Positions 50,612-59,914 of a stretch of DNA of 64,000 bases are shown here, one piece after another. The notes under the pieces are model-generated. The model saw only the letters and a program-made list of their open reading frames with translations, was not told where the DNA came from and ran no database searches. The number at the start of each line of letters is the position of its first letter. Within the stretch, counting starts at the first letter, position 1. This DNA is from Achromobacter sp. AONIH1 (GTDB taxonomy: Bacteria > Pseudomonadota > Gammaproteobacteria > Burkholderiales > Burkholderiaceae_B): positions 2,356,001-2,420,000 of the forward strand of contig NZ_CP026124.1 in the NCBI RefSeq assembly GCF_002902905.1, written 5' to 3'. The position numbers and the translations under genes were made by a program.

Positions 50612-52333
50612 TTATTGTTCTTGCAGCGCTGGCGGATTTACCATCGCCGGATGGGACTGCCGAACCAGCAGAACTGGAACAGGTGCAAGGCGCGCGACTT
50701 GTTCTGCATCACTGCCGATGAGGACACGGTCCAGCCCTCTACGGCCATGAGTGCCAATGACCACGACATCACAACGTGTGGTCTCGACCTGCTTCACTAT
50801 CAAATCAGAAACGCGCTCGCCCTTACTGACAATCAACGTTGTCTCGACAGCGATCCCATCTTGCCGCAAGCGGGTCGCAGCTTGGTCAAGCATTGCCTGA
50901 CCTCTGGACAAGAACCCCGGAAATACTTCGTCGATGTAGACCTTTGGCGGCTCAAAGCCGCTGCTGAGTCTCAGTTCCTCGATCACGTGCAAAAGAACGA
51001 CCATGGCACCATTCGTTTTGGCTAGATCGGCGGCATGCTCCATCGCGTGATGAGAAGTTTCACTGCTATCTAGGGGAACCAGTATTCGCGAGTACATAGC
51101 TTTTTTCCAAGAGTTAGGACGATAAAATGGCAAACGCAGCAGGCAGCGAACATGGCGTGCGGCCACCCATTCTTCATTGGTCGGTTCGACGCCTACGACG
51201 ACTCGGCTATCTGCGCATGAGATCACTCGCGAATTGAGGGCGTTTGCTTGTTCATCAATCTTCACCCCAAGGTACTCAAGGTCACGGCAGACGCGATCAC
51301 GAATAAAGTCGTTGTGCTCACCAACTCCAGCAGTAAAGATCAATAGATCAAGCCCGCCCAGAACGGCAACTAAAGCGCCTATCTCGCGAACAATCCGTCG
51401 CACATAGAGATCTAGCGCCAGGCGTGCGCGTTCACCGGCCTCGCCGGGATCAGACTCATGCTTAAGAATTACTCGTGGCTCTGCCGATACGCCGGAAAGA
51501 CCTAGCAAGCCGGACCTGCGAAACAGGACATCATTGACTTGGTCAAGCGAGAGCTTGTCGTTACTCATCAAGTAAAGAACGGCACCAGGATCGACAGCAC
51601 CTGTACGCGTCCCCATCATCAGTCCGTCAAGCGCGGAGAATCCCATGGTGGTCGCAATGCTCTCCAGATTTAGCATGGCGCATAGGCTTGCACCATTTCC
51701 GAGGTGCGCGACAATCGTGCGCCCCCGGGCTGTCTGAGGATATTGCTCGGCCAAAGTCGTCGACATGAACTCGTACGACAAACCATGGAAACCATACCGG
51801 CGAACACCGCGCTGCCAAGCTTCATATGGGAGCGGTAGCACCTGTTCGAGCTTTGGTATGGAATGGTGGAACCCCGTATCGAAGCACGCTATTTGCGGAA
51901 TCTCAGGGCGCTCACGCAATAGATGTTCTATGGCTTCAACTGTGACTGGCTGATGTAGGGGAGCTAATGGAATGAAACTTTTCAAATCAGCCAACACATC
52001 AGCGTCAATGCGTACCGGCGCAAAGTACTTGCTTCCACCATGGACCACTCTATGCGCTATGCCGCATAAGCCTCGTCCGTTCAGTCGATGAAAGACCTGC
52101 TCAAGGATATGTTCCAACGCATCGCGAAACGGGTGCTCAGTGCTGAGATTGATGCGATACGGTGCCGTCCCTGTCTCACCAAAGTCCGGACGCTCCTCTC
52201 CTATACCTTGAACCTTCCCGTTCCAAAGTGGTTTGCGAGGGATAACCGGAAGCGACGCATCGAATACAGCGAATTTGATGCTCGATGACCCGCAGTTAAG
52301 GACGAGAATTAGAGCGTCTGCGATCTGACTCAT
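50612..52333 (-). CDS. ackA: Acetate kinase fused to a universal stress protein domain
   Basis: A 573-residue fusion. Residues 1-about 400 form a complete acetate/propionate kinase (LVLNCGSSSIKFAVFD, IAHRVVHGGSKYF, GFHGLSYEFM, VAHLGNGASLCAM, GTRTGAVDPG, FTAGVGEHN). Residues 413-573 form a universal stress protein domain (MYSRILVPLDSSETS ... VVIGTHGRRGLDRVLIGS). The joint has no stop; the internal ATG at 51097 follows GGAAAAAAGCT, so the Usp part may also be translated alone. Kinase and phosphotransacetylase (next gene) form the acetyl-phosphate pathway. Confidence 0.92.
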   Translation of the reverse strand: MSQIADALILVLNCGSSSIKFAVFDASLPVIPRKPLWNGKVQGIGEERPDFGETGTAPYRINLSTEHPFRDALEHILEQVFHRLNGRGLCGIAHRVVHGGSKYFAPVRIDADVLADLKSFIPLAPLHQPVTVEAIEHLLRERPEIPQIACFDTGFHHSIPKLEQVLPLPYEAWQRGVRRYGFHGLSYEFMSTTLAEQYPQTARGRTIVAHLGNGASLCAMLNLESIATTMGFSALDGLMMGTRTGAVDPGAVLYLMSNDKLSLDQVNDVLFRRSGLLGLSGVSAEPRVILKHESDPGEAGERARLALDLYVRRIVREIGALVAVLGGLDLLIFTAGVGEHNDFIRDRVCRDLEYLGVKIDEQANALNSRVISCADSRVVVGVEPTNEEWVAARHVRCLLRLPFYRPNSWKKAMYSRILVPLDSSETSHHAMEHAADLAKTNGAMVVLLHVIEELRLSSGFEPPKVYIDEVFPGFLSRGQAMLDQAATRLRQDGIAVETTLIVSKGERVSDLIVKQVETTRCDVVVIGTHGRRGLDRVLIGSDAEQVARLAPVPVLLVRQSHPAMVNPPALQEQ

Positions 52334-52433
52334 AAAAAATCAAGCCTCTAGAATATGGGTGAACAAGAAGAGCTTATTGCTGATGCATGGAACCATCAGT
52401 GTCATGACTTTGCTGTGCTGGATAGTGGCGCAC

Positions 52434-53840
52434 TCACGGCGGTGAGTTGCCGTAATAGGCGGCCAGCATCACGGCGATGGCACATGAGGAGATTCTTGCC
52501 TCGCGAGAGTCCGCGCGGCTGGTCAGCACGATCGGCACCTTCGCGCCAATAACGATGCCGGCGCTGGCCGCATCCCCCATGTACTCGATTTGTTTCGCGA
52601 GCATGTTGCCGCTCTCCAAATCGGGGACAACCAACACGTCTGCCTGTCCAGCGACTTCGGATCGAATCCCTTTGATTTGTGCTGCAGCTGGCGACACGGC
52701 GTTGTCGAGAGCCAATGGGCCGTCCAGCACTGCGCCACTGATTTGGCCTCGGTCTGCCATCTTGCACAGCGCGGCGGCTTCGAGCGTGGCAGGCATTGAT
52801 GGATTAATGGTTTCCACTGCAGCAAGTATTGCGACGCGAGGCCGCTCAACACCAATGACATGCGCCAGATCAATCGCGTTTCGGATGATGTCGGCTTTAT
52901 CCAGCAGACTAGGCGCAATGTTGATTGCTGCATCAGTGATGATGAACGGGCGTGGGTAGAATGGCGTCTGCATCAAGAAGCAATGGCTCACGCGGCGCTT
53001 AGTACGAAGCCCCGCTGATGAAGTCAGCACCGCAGCCATGAGCTCGTCGGTATGCAGGCTCCCCTTCATCAAGGCTTGTACTTCGCCCTGTGCTGCCATC
53101 TTGACTGCCTGTGCCGCTGCGGCATGACTATGGGGGACGTCAACAATGGACAGGCTCGTCAGATCGAGCGCTGCTTCAGCGGCGATGGCATGTAGTCGTG
53201 CCGCAGGTGCCACCAAAACCGGCTCGATCAAACCAGCCTTATGCGCGTCCAATGCTGCAGATAAGCTCAAGGCATCGCAGGGATGTACAACGGCTATCCG
53301 GATCGGACCGAGTGGCCTTGCATAGTCGATAAGCGCCTTCGAGCCTGCCTTTGCGCTCGTCAATAGACGCACTTCCGGCAGCGCTGTGCGGTCAACCACA
53401 ATGTGTTCGCGCGTAGCGGTGATTTCGGCTTCGCCTTCGATCACAACGACTCCATCCTGATTAACGCATTGGCAGTCAAGAACGACACCTAGGTCAGTCG
53501 GATCAAGGCGAAGAATCTCTACAGTTACTCGTAGCGAGTCTCCAATCCTGATGGGCTGCAGAAACTGTAAGTTCTGACGTCGATAGGTCGAACCAAGGCC
53601 AGGAAGGCGAGTGCCCAGGATTCCGGAGATCAGTGATGCTGCCCACATGCTATGAGCAACAACACCTTGAAACTGGAGAGACATATCAGACTTCGGATCA
53701 GCGTTGGGCGGCTCGAAGCCACCGGACTGCAGCGCGAAGAGCTGAGCGTCCTGAGCGGTCAGGGTGCGTTCGATGCTGGCCACATCACCAACAGCCAACT
53801 CATCGAAAATCTGATTGCGCAATACGGAGACATCTTGCAT
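52434..53840 (-). CDS. MaoC-like domain fused to phosphate acetyl/butyryltransferase
   Basis: A 468-residue bifunctional protein. Residues 1-about 150 are a hot-dog R-hydratase domain (VVAHSMWAASLISGILGTRL, LPGLGSTY), residues about 160-468 a phosphotransacylase (RIAVVHPCDALSLSAALDAH, GEVQALMKGSLHTDELM). The hydratase's normal GDFNPLH is SGGFEPPN here, so its catalytic Asp and His are Gly41 and Asn46 and it may be inactive. The ATG at 53840 overlaps the previous stop (TGATG), hence translational coupling; the transferase feeds the acetate kinase. Confidence 0.87.
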   Translation of the reverse strand: MQDVSVLRNQIFDELAVGDVASIERTLTAQDAQLFALQSGGFEPPNADPKSDMSLQFQGVVAHSMWAASLISGILGTRLPGLGSTYRRQNLQFLQPIRIGDSLRVTVEILRLDPTDLGVVLDCQCVNQDGVVVIEGEAEITATREHIVVDRTALPEVRLLTSAKAGSKALIDYARPLGPIRIAVVHPCDALSLSAALDAHKAGLIEPVLVAPAARLHAIAAEAALDLTSLSIVDVPHSHAAAAQAVKMAAQGEVQALMKGSLHTDELMAAVLTSSAGLRTKRRVSHCFLMQTPFYPRPFIITDAAINIAPSLLDKADIIRNAIDLAHVIGVERPRVAILAAVETINPSMPATLEAAALCKMADRGQISGAVLDGPLALDNAVSPAAAQIKGIRSEVAGQADVLVVPDLESGNMLAKQIEYMGDAASAGIVIGAKVPIVLTSRADSREARISSCAIAVMLAAYYGNSPP

Positions 53841-56239
53841 CACGACCGTCCTCTACGATTTACCGGCACTCGCTTGGCGGATGGTTGTTTGACCTGAGCC
53901 TTAGGTTCTTGCTGAGCAGGCGATCTTGGCGCTTTAGGTTGCGTAATTACTCGTTGAGAAGCGGCCTTTTGCTTTGGCTTCCGCAATGCATCAAGCACTG
54001 GGGCGTCGATTGCCTTGGGTATCGGACTCTCAGACGGTGTAACACTTGAGTTGCGTTGTTCCGCCGCAACGTTAAACACCGCAAGCATGCGTGCAAGCGA
54101 TGTTCGTTCGTCGTCGGAGAGTTCGGTTTCAGCGAGATGAATCATCTGCTCAACAGATGAAGCCAATGCATGGATTTCATTCGCGTTGGCGCTTACGAGC
54201 AGTGTTGGGATTGCGGCGATGGCCGCATCCATGTCATATGCCAGCAGCAGCGCCTGGCCACGCACAAGGCGGCGCCATTCGGCCATGTCGTAGCGTTCAT
54301 TCTGAAGTCGCTCGTCGCTCAGCTGTGCAGCATGGCGATAGCGTGTCGCGTTGCCTTCGGTGCGATTGCGCAACACGTAGAACAGAGCGCGCAAGCCGGC
54401 TTCCAGCAAACCTCCTTGCGACATACGAACCTGAGCTTGGGCTAGCTCATGCTCCGTGAAATCACGGTGTTCTGGCGAGTCACCAGGATGTGGGCGAATG
54501 CTCTCGTCATCTAAATTTCCCTGTGCAGCAAGCGCTTGAACCCATGACGAACCATAGATACTTTCGAAGATCAACGCCTGAAGCTGGTCTCGATGGTCTC
54601 TATAACGATCCAGCATATATTCAATAGATCCCGACATCTCCCGTTCGGCGACCAGGAACGGGTTGGCGTCATCTACTGGGTGGCGCTGTTCTTCAATCTG
54701 CTGCGCAGTTTTCTGGATGGTTCCAGCCAATGGATGGGCGCTAGACCACCAGCCGTAGGACAGTCGCAGTGGGTGGAGTGCTTGCATCCACTGTGCCGAA
54801 TAACTCGATGCACATGCCTTTACCCAGGGCTGAAGGAAATTCCGGTAAAGACCAAGATTGATATTGGATATCTGCTCTGCGGCAGCGAATCGGCGGTCAC
54901 TTTGCGGATCTGGTTTAACGACAGACCGAACCTCATCCACGCTGCTGGGCCGGATGAGCATTGTGAAGTTGCCATCGGCAGCGACATCTGACTTCTCCGT
55001 GTCCACCACGTCTGCACGGTAAACCCCAGCAGGAAGCAGGTCGATGATGTCGATACCTGCAGTAAATTCGCGGTGTTCCTTTCTTCCCACGCTGCCTGAG
55101 ACGAAGATGCCGAGATGACCAATGCTCTCATGCGTTGCGAACACAATGGTCTGATCATGGCTCAGTATGTCGGAGTCATCTCTATAAAGATCTGTGATCC
55201 AACCCAGCGCCTGTGGTGGTGGGGTTATGTTGTCCCCGTACGAGCAGAAAACCACAATGGGTGAGCGGATGTTGCGCAGATCAATGCGCATGCCGTCTGA
55301 GGTGATAATTTCTGCCGAAGACAGCTTGTTGCCAATGAACAAGTTGTCCACGATGTATTGCATCTCCACATCGTTGAGAAAAACGTACCCGCCCCAGTAT
55401 TTCTCAAAACTCAGATAGCGCGATGCTTCGGTATCTACATTGGCGTACAGGTTGTACTGCTTACTCCACCATGTATTGGCGGGGTTAAGGCTCTCGAAAT
55501 TGCGCACCAGCCAAGCACCATCGAACCGACCAGCTCCCAGATCGCTTGTCAGAGCCGTCAGCCAGCTTCCACCTAGCAAGCCACCCGCATATCGCATCGG
55601 ATTGTTGCCCGCCCAGTATGAAAGTGGCGTACCTGCCACGATGATGGGGCCGAAAAGGTCCGGCCATAGTGCGGCCGCCATGAGAACCTGCCAGCCGGCC
55701 TGGCAATTGCCAATCACAGCAGGCTTCCCTACGCTCTCGGGATGCAACTCGCTCGCCCTACGCACGAACTCAGCATCAGCGCGAGTGACATCCTCGATGG
55801 TTTGACCCGGTACTGGATCTGGAAGGAAACCGACGAAGTAGCACGGATGACCAGCCTTCAGTGCCGCGCCAATTTCGCTGTCGGGTTTAAAACCTCCGAT
55901 GCCTGGGCCATGCCCCGCGCGCGGGTCGAATACTACGAAAGGGCGCTTGCCCTCGTCAGTCGGTTGGTCGATGGTTGGCAGGATGCGCACCATCACGTAA
56001 TTGACCGGCCGCGGAAGATCCAGGCCGGACATTACGAACTCGCTAGGAAAGTCCAGAACGTTGGGAGTTTCTTCGAGCAGATGCGCTCGGTACTGATCAC
56101 CCCGTTGTCGCCGAACATCGCTGTACAGGATCGCCCTTTGCCATGCATCGACCGTATACGTTGCCGCGGCCTGCGTCAGGGCCCAGGGACTGCTCATGAG
56201 CGAGGTCCACTGCTGAGTGTTGAATGTTTCATTGCTCAT
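53840..56239 (-). CDS. DUF3141 alpha/beta-hydrolase-like protein
   Basis: A 799-residue protein with a PhaC-like alpha/beta hydrolase core: VIGNCQAGWQVLMAAA (about 175-190) has the G-x-C-x-A-G nucleophile with Cys179, and GHGPGIGGF plus SIGHLGIFVSG supply further conserved parts. The C-terminal 300 residues are mostly helical, ending in a basic, Pro-rich tail. DUF3141 genes occur with PHB genes; a role as a second synthase or depolymerase is inferred. The 3' end is translationally coupled to the next gene. Confidence 0.85.
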   Translation of the reverse strand: MSNETFNTQQWTSLMSSPWALTQAAATYTVDAWQRAILYSDVRRQRGDQYRAHLLEETPNVLDFPSEFVMSGLDLPRPVNYVMVRILPTIDQPTDEGKRPFVVFDPRAGHGPGIGGFKPDSEIGAALKAGHPCYFVGFLPDPVPGQTIEDVTRADAEFVRRASELHPESVGKPAVIGNCQAGWQVLMAAALWPDLFGPIIVAGTPLSYWAGNNPMRYAGGLLGGSWLTALTSDLGAGRFDGAWLVRNFESLNPANTWWSKQYNLYANVDTEASRYLSFEKYWGGYVFLNDVEMQYIVDNLFIGNKLSSAEIITSDGMRIDLRNIRSPIVVFCSYGDNITPPPQALGWITDLYRDDSDILSHDQTIVFATHESIGHLGIFVSGSVGRKEHREFTAGIDIIDLLPAGVYRADVVDTEKSDVAADGNFTMLIRPSSVDEVRSVVKPDPQSDRRFAAAEQISNINLGLYRNFLQPWVKACASSYSAQWMQALHPLRLSYGWWSSAHPLAGTIQKTAQQIEEQRHPVDDANPFLVAEREMSGSIEYMLDRYRDHRDQLQALIFESIYGSSWVQALAAQGNLDDESIRPHPGDSPEHRDFTEHELAQAQVRMSQGGLLEAGLRALFYVLRNRTEGNATRYRHAAQLSDERLQNERYDMAEWRRLVRGQALLLAYDMDAAIAAIPTLLVSANANEIHALASSVEQMIHLAETELSDDERTSLARMLAVFNVAAEQRNSSVTPSESPIPKAIDAPVLDALRKPKQKAASQRVITQPKAPRSPAQQEPKAQVKQPSAKRVPVNRRGRS

Positions 56240-56280
56240 GAGAATTTCCTAGGTCCGGTCCGTTGGTGGAAAGTGCGCGT

Positions 56281-57462
56281 TCAGTGCCGTTCGATTGCCA
56301 AAGCGATACCTTGGCCTCCGCCAATGCACAGCGTTGCCAATCCTTTGTGGGCGTCTCGACGGATCAGCTCATGCACCAGACTTACGAGGATGCGAGCGCC
56401 TGATGCTCCGATCGGGTGTCCCAATGCGATCGCTCCGCCATTGACATTGACTTTCGACGCATCAAGTTCCAGGTCATGGGACACAGCAAGCGCTTGAGCG
56501 GCAAATGCCTCGTTGGCTTCGATCAAGTCCAGTTCATCAAGAGTCCAGCCGGCCTTTTCCAACGCACGCCGAGTTGCCGGGACAGGTCCGATCCCCATGA
56601 TGGCGGGATCGACACCTGCGGTTCCCCATGCCTTGATCCAAGCCAGCACCGGCAGCCCCAGAGACTGTGCTTTGTCGGCGCTGGCCAGCAGCAGCATTGC
56701 TGCGCCGTCGTTGATCGTCGAGGCATTGCCAGCGGTAACGGTGCCGTCCTTCATGAAAGCGGGTTTCAGCTTGGCAAGAGCCTCCGCCGTCGTACCTGCG
56801 CGTGGTTGCTCATCGGTGTCGAACTCAATGGGATCGCCTTTGTGCTGCGGGAGGCTCACCGGCGTGATCTCGTCCTTGAAACGGCCTGCAGCGATGGCGG
56901 CGGCAGCTTTGTCTTGTGAGGCGGCGGCGAAGCTATCCTGTTGAGCGCGCGTTAAGCTGAATTGCTCCGCGAGATTCTCCGCAGTGATGCCCATGTGGTA
57001 GTTGTTGAATGCATCCCACAGGCCGTCTTGAATCAGGCTGTCCTGCAACGGCGCATGCCCAAGCCGCAGCCCTGTTCGCGCTTTAGGCAAGACATAGGGT
57101 GCGAGGCTCATGTTTTCCTGGCCGCCCGCCAGAACCAACTGGGCATCGCCCGCTTGGATGGCTTGCGCCGCCAACTGAACCGCCTTAAGGCCCGAACCGC
57201 ATACCTTATTGATGGTCAGTGCTGATACCTGATGCGGCAGTCCGGCAGCAAGCGCAGCTTGGCGCGCCGGGTTCTGGCCGCTGCCGGCGGTAATCACCTG
57301 CCCGAGAATGACTTCGTCGATCTCTTGGACAGCCACACCGGTGCGTTGCAGGATGGCCTGAATCAAAAGAGCTCCAAGTTGTGGAGCAGGAATGCCAGAG
57401 AGACTGCCTTGGAAACTGCCAATGGCAGTACGTGTAGCTGCAAGGATTGCGATATCCGTCAT
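56281..57462 (-). CDS. phaA: Acetyl-CoA acetyltransferase (thiolase) PhaA
   Basis: A 393-residue thiolase condensing two acetyl-CoA to acetoacetyl-CoA. All catalytic residues are visible: nucleophile Cys88 in [11 protein letters not shown], His349 in [10 protein letters not shown] and Cys379 in TLCIGGGQG. The ATG at 57462 ([13 protein letters not shown]) is the normal family start; the longer frame to 57540 is an extension into the spacer. It is followed by the DUF3141 gene after 41 bases. Confidence 0.95.
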   Translation of the reverse strand: MTDIAILAATRTAIGSFQGSLSGIPAPQLGALLIQAILQRTGVAVQEIDEVILGQVITAGSGQNPARQAALAAGLPHQVSALTINKVCGSGLKAVQLAAQAIQAGDAQLVLAGGQENMSLAPYVLPKARTGLRLGHAPLQDSLIQDGLWDAFNNYHMGITAENLAEQFSLTRAQQDSFAAASQDKAAAAIAAGRFKDEITPVSLPQHKGDPIEFDTDEQPRAGTTAEALAKLKPAFMKDGTVTAGNASTINDGAAMLLLASADKAQSLGLPVLAWIKAWGTAGVDPAIMGIGPVPATRRALEKAGWTLDELDLIEANEAFAAQALAVSHDLELDASKVNVNGGAIALGHPIGASGARILVSLVHELIRRDAHKGLATLCIGGGQGIALAIERH

Positions 57463-57536
57463 GTTCCGAGCCTTGTTCAAATTGGTAAAAGCACTGCCAG
57501 GTTGCGCTTGCGCCTTCCTGGCAGTGCAGCCATCAG

Positions 57537-58283
57537 TCAATACATGTGCTGTCCACCGTTCATCGATACGTTGCTGCCGGTCATGAAAGCAGCGGCATCA
57601 CTCACGATGAATGCGATCAACGCGGCGATTTCCTTGGGCTTGCCCAGGCGCCCAATGGGAATTGCCGCGACGATCTGCTTCAGAACATCCTCAGCCACCG
57701 CCGTGACCATCTTGGTCTCCAAGTAGCCAGGCGAGACCGTGTTGACGGTTACTCCCTTGCGCGCCACCTCTTGGGCCAAGGCCTTGGTGAATCCATGTAT
57801 GCCTGCCTTGGCAGCCGAGTAGTTCGTTTGACCGAACTGCCCCTTGTTACCGTTGATCGAGGACACGTTGACGATACGGCCCCAGCCACGGTCCAACATC
57901 CTGTCGAGCAATGGACGAGTGACATTGAAGACCGAGTCGAGGTTGGTTCGCAGAACCGCGTCCCAGCTCTCCTTGGTCATCTTGCGAAACGTCCCGTCGC
58001 GAGTGATGCCGGCGTTGTTGATGAGGATGTCGACCTGATGGCCATCAGCGTGGATCTTGTCAGCCATGCCTTGGCATACCACATCGTTGCTGATGTCCGC
58101 CTCATAGGCAGTGAACGCATAACCGTGCGCCAACTGCTGTGTGAGCCACGCCTGAACGTGGCTGTTCTGCGGCGAGTAAGTCACTAACACGGTGTGCCCG
58201 GCGTCATGCAATGAACGCGCAATTTCCTCTCCAAGCCCCCCCATGCCCCCCGTTACAAGGGCGGTACGTTTTTCCGCGCTCAT
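57537..58283 (-). CDS. phaB: Acetoacetyl-CoA reductase PhaB
   Basis: A 248-residue short-chain dehydrogenase giving (R)-3-hydroxybutyryl-CoA. TGGMGGLG (11-18) binds [16 protein letters not shown] is the second SDR motif, and Tyr155-x3-Lys159 in NYSAAKAG with Ser141 forms the active site. Length and the GGQHMY ending match PhaB. Between the phasin gene and phaA in the same transcript. Confidence 0.95.
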   Translation of the reverse strand: MSAEKRTALVTGGMGGLGEEIARSLHDAGHTVLVTYSPQNSHVQAWLTQQLAHGYAFTAYEADISNDVVCQGMADKIHADGHQVDILINNAGITRDGTFRKMTKESWDAVLRTNLDSVFNVTRPLLDRMLDRGWGRIVNVSSINGNKGQFGQTNYSAAKAGIHGFTKALAQEVARKGVTVNTVSPGYLETKMVTAVAEDVLKQIVAAIPIGRLGKPKEIAALIAFIVSDAAAFMTGSNVSMNGGQHMY

Positions 58284-58286
58284 GGC

Positions 58287-58739
58287 TCAACCCGCCTTCT
58301 CAGCCTTGGCTTTGGTGTTTTCAGCGGCGGGCTGCCAAATGGCCCCCCATTGCTTGAAAATGTCCGGGAAAGGCTGGGCAGAAGTGGTGGCTCCCACCAC
58401 CTCCGTCACCGACTTTTGCCAGCTTTCCAACGCTTGCTGCACACCAGCGGTGAAGGCGGCTTGATTCTTGACTGCGATCTGGTTGATCGTCTGCGTATCG
58501 GTGATGCGCGACTGGAAGAGCCTCCAGAAACTCTCGGCTGGCAAAGTAGTCAACGATTGCCAATTGGCCGATCGCAACAGGCCTTCGATCTCCGCCGTCG
58601 TTTCAGAGATGTTCTCGCTACTTGCCTGCTGGGTGGCTTCAAGCCAGCGATGGCCACTCTCCTGCAGCAGCCGGGTCAGCCGCAGTTGAAGTTCGGTGTT
58701 GGCCTTGTACAGATTCAAGGGAAGTGCTTCGATGCTCAT
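58287..58739 (-). CDS. Phasin family protein
   Basis: A 150-residue helical protein (MSIEALPLNLYKANTELQLR ... NQIAVKNQAAFTAGVQQALE) of the phasin type, which coats PHB granules and controls their number and size. Coiled-coil-like heptads run through the middle. It ends 3 bases before the phaB start codon. The Ala/Lys-rich end is typical. Confidence 0.88.
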   Translation of the reverse strand: MSIEALPLNLYKANTELQLRLTRLLQESGHRWLEATQQASSENISETTAEIEGLLRSANWQSLTTLPAESFWRLFQSRITDTQTINQIAVKNQAAFTAGVQQALESWQKSVTEVVGATTSAQPFPDIFKQWGAIWQPAAENTKAKAEKAG

Positions 58740-58788
58740 GGTCTTTTCCTCTGTGGTTTTCCCACGTTTATGCCCGTGTGGGCGGCTA

Positions 58789-59913
58789 TCAGCCCATTTG
58801 GCTGATCGTCTTCCGAAAGCGCTGAAGTGACATGACGAAAAGAGCTGCCCCTATCACCAGCAACGCCAGAAAGTTCTTCCAGACAACCTCCAATCCAGCA
58901 CCGCGGAAGAGGATGGATTGGCCTAATTCAAAGAAGTGAGTTGTCGGCGCAAGTAGCATGAGGTTCTGCAAGAGCTCAGGCATTGACTCACGAGGCGTCA
59001 TGCCGCCAGACAGCATCTGTAGCGGAAAAAGCGTGAGCATCAAAAGCAATCCAAACTGGGGCATGCTTCGCGCAAGGGTTGCCATGTAGATGCCCAAGGC
59101 AGTCATGGCAAATATGCACAAGGCTGCACCGGTAAAGAACAGAAGCAATGACCCTTGGACAGGGACTTGCAGCGCTCCATGGATCACGAGGATGAGCGAC
59201 AGGCCCGTGCAGACCAAGACCACCGACCCCATGGACCAGATCTTCGAAATCATGATCTCGCCAGGCGTGACAGGCATCACCAACAGGTGCTCGATCGTTC
59301 CATGTTCGCGCTCACGAATCAGGGCGGCACCTGTCAGAATGATGGCGAGCATCGCTATCATGTTGATCAGTTCGGCGACGCTGCCGAACCACGACGCCTC
59401 CAGCATCGTGTTGAAGCGTGCTCGCACCACCAAGTCGACCGGCTGCTCGGACGTATTGCGGAAGCGTTTTACGAACTCTTCAATTTCCCCGTAAACAATC
59501 TGCTCAACGTGCTGATGCCCAATGAAGGCTTGACTCATCTGTGTGGCATCGATATTGAGCTGGATCTCCGGAACTCTTCCAGCGAGGACATCGCGCTGAA
59601 AACTGGGTGGAATGTTCAGGACGAAGGTGAACTTTCCGCGATCCATGCCACCATCCATTTCCGCCACTGAAATCCGCTCTGGCTGCGTGAATTGCGGTGC
59701 ATAAAACGCCGAGATGATCCGCTCGGAAAGCAACGATTGATCTTCATCGACAATCGCAATGGATGCGTTATGGAGTGGCTCCGGTACAAGCGTTGCTGCG
59801 CTATAGATGTCGAGCGTAAATATGTACGCTGTCAGCAGGAGCATGATGGGGTCCCGTATCAAACTCCAAAACTCCTTACGCCCAAGCCGGAGGATATTCA
59901 TGAGGCTGCGCAT
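58789..59913 (-). CDS. ABC transporter permease (YhhJ-like)
   Basis: A 374-residue ABC-2 type permease: one N-terminal membrane segment (about 20-40), a large periplasmic domain, then five or so segments from about 180 on (IAMLAIILTGAALIREREHG, VVLVCTGLSLILVIHG, ...). Pairs with the RbbA-like ATPase upstream, from which it is separated by one base, and with the HlyD-type adaptor, forming a tripartite exporter. Confidence 0.9.
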   Translation of the reverse strand: MRSLMNILRLGRKEFWSLIRDPIMLLLTAYIFTLDIYSAATLVPEPLHNASIAIVDEDQSLLSERIISAFYAPQFTQPERISVAEMDGGMDRGKFTFVLNIPPSFQRDVLAGRVPEIQLNIDATQMSQAFIGHQHVEQIVYGEIEEFVKRFRNTSEQPVDLVVRARFNTMLEASWFGSVAELINMIAMLAIILTGAALIREREHGTIEHLLVMPVTPGEIMISKIWSMGSVVLVCTGLSLILVIHGALQVPVQGSLLLFFTGAALCIFAMTALGIYMATLARSMPQFGLLLMLTLFPLQMLSGGMTPRESMPELLQNLMLLAPTTHFFELGQSILFRGAGLEVVWKNFLALLVIGAALFVMSLQRFRKTISQMG

Positions 59914-59914
59914 C

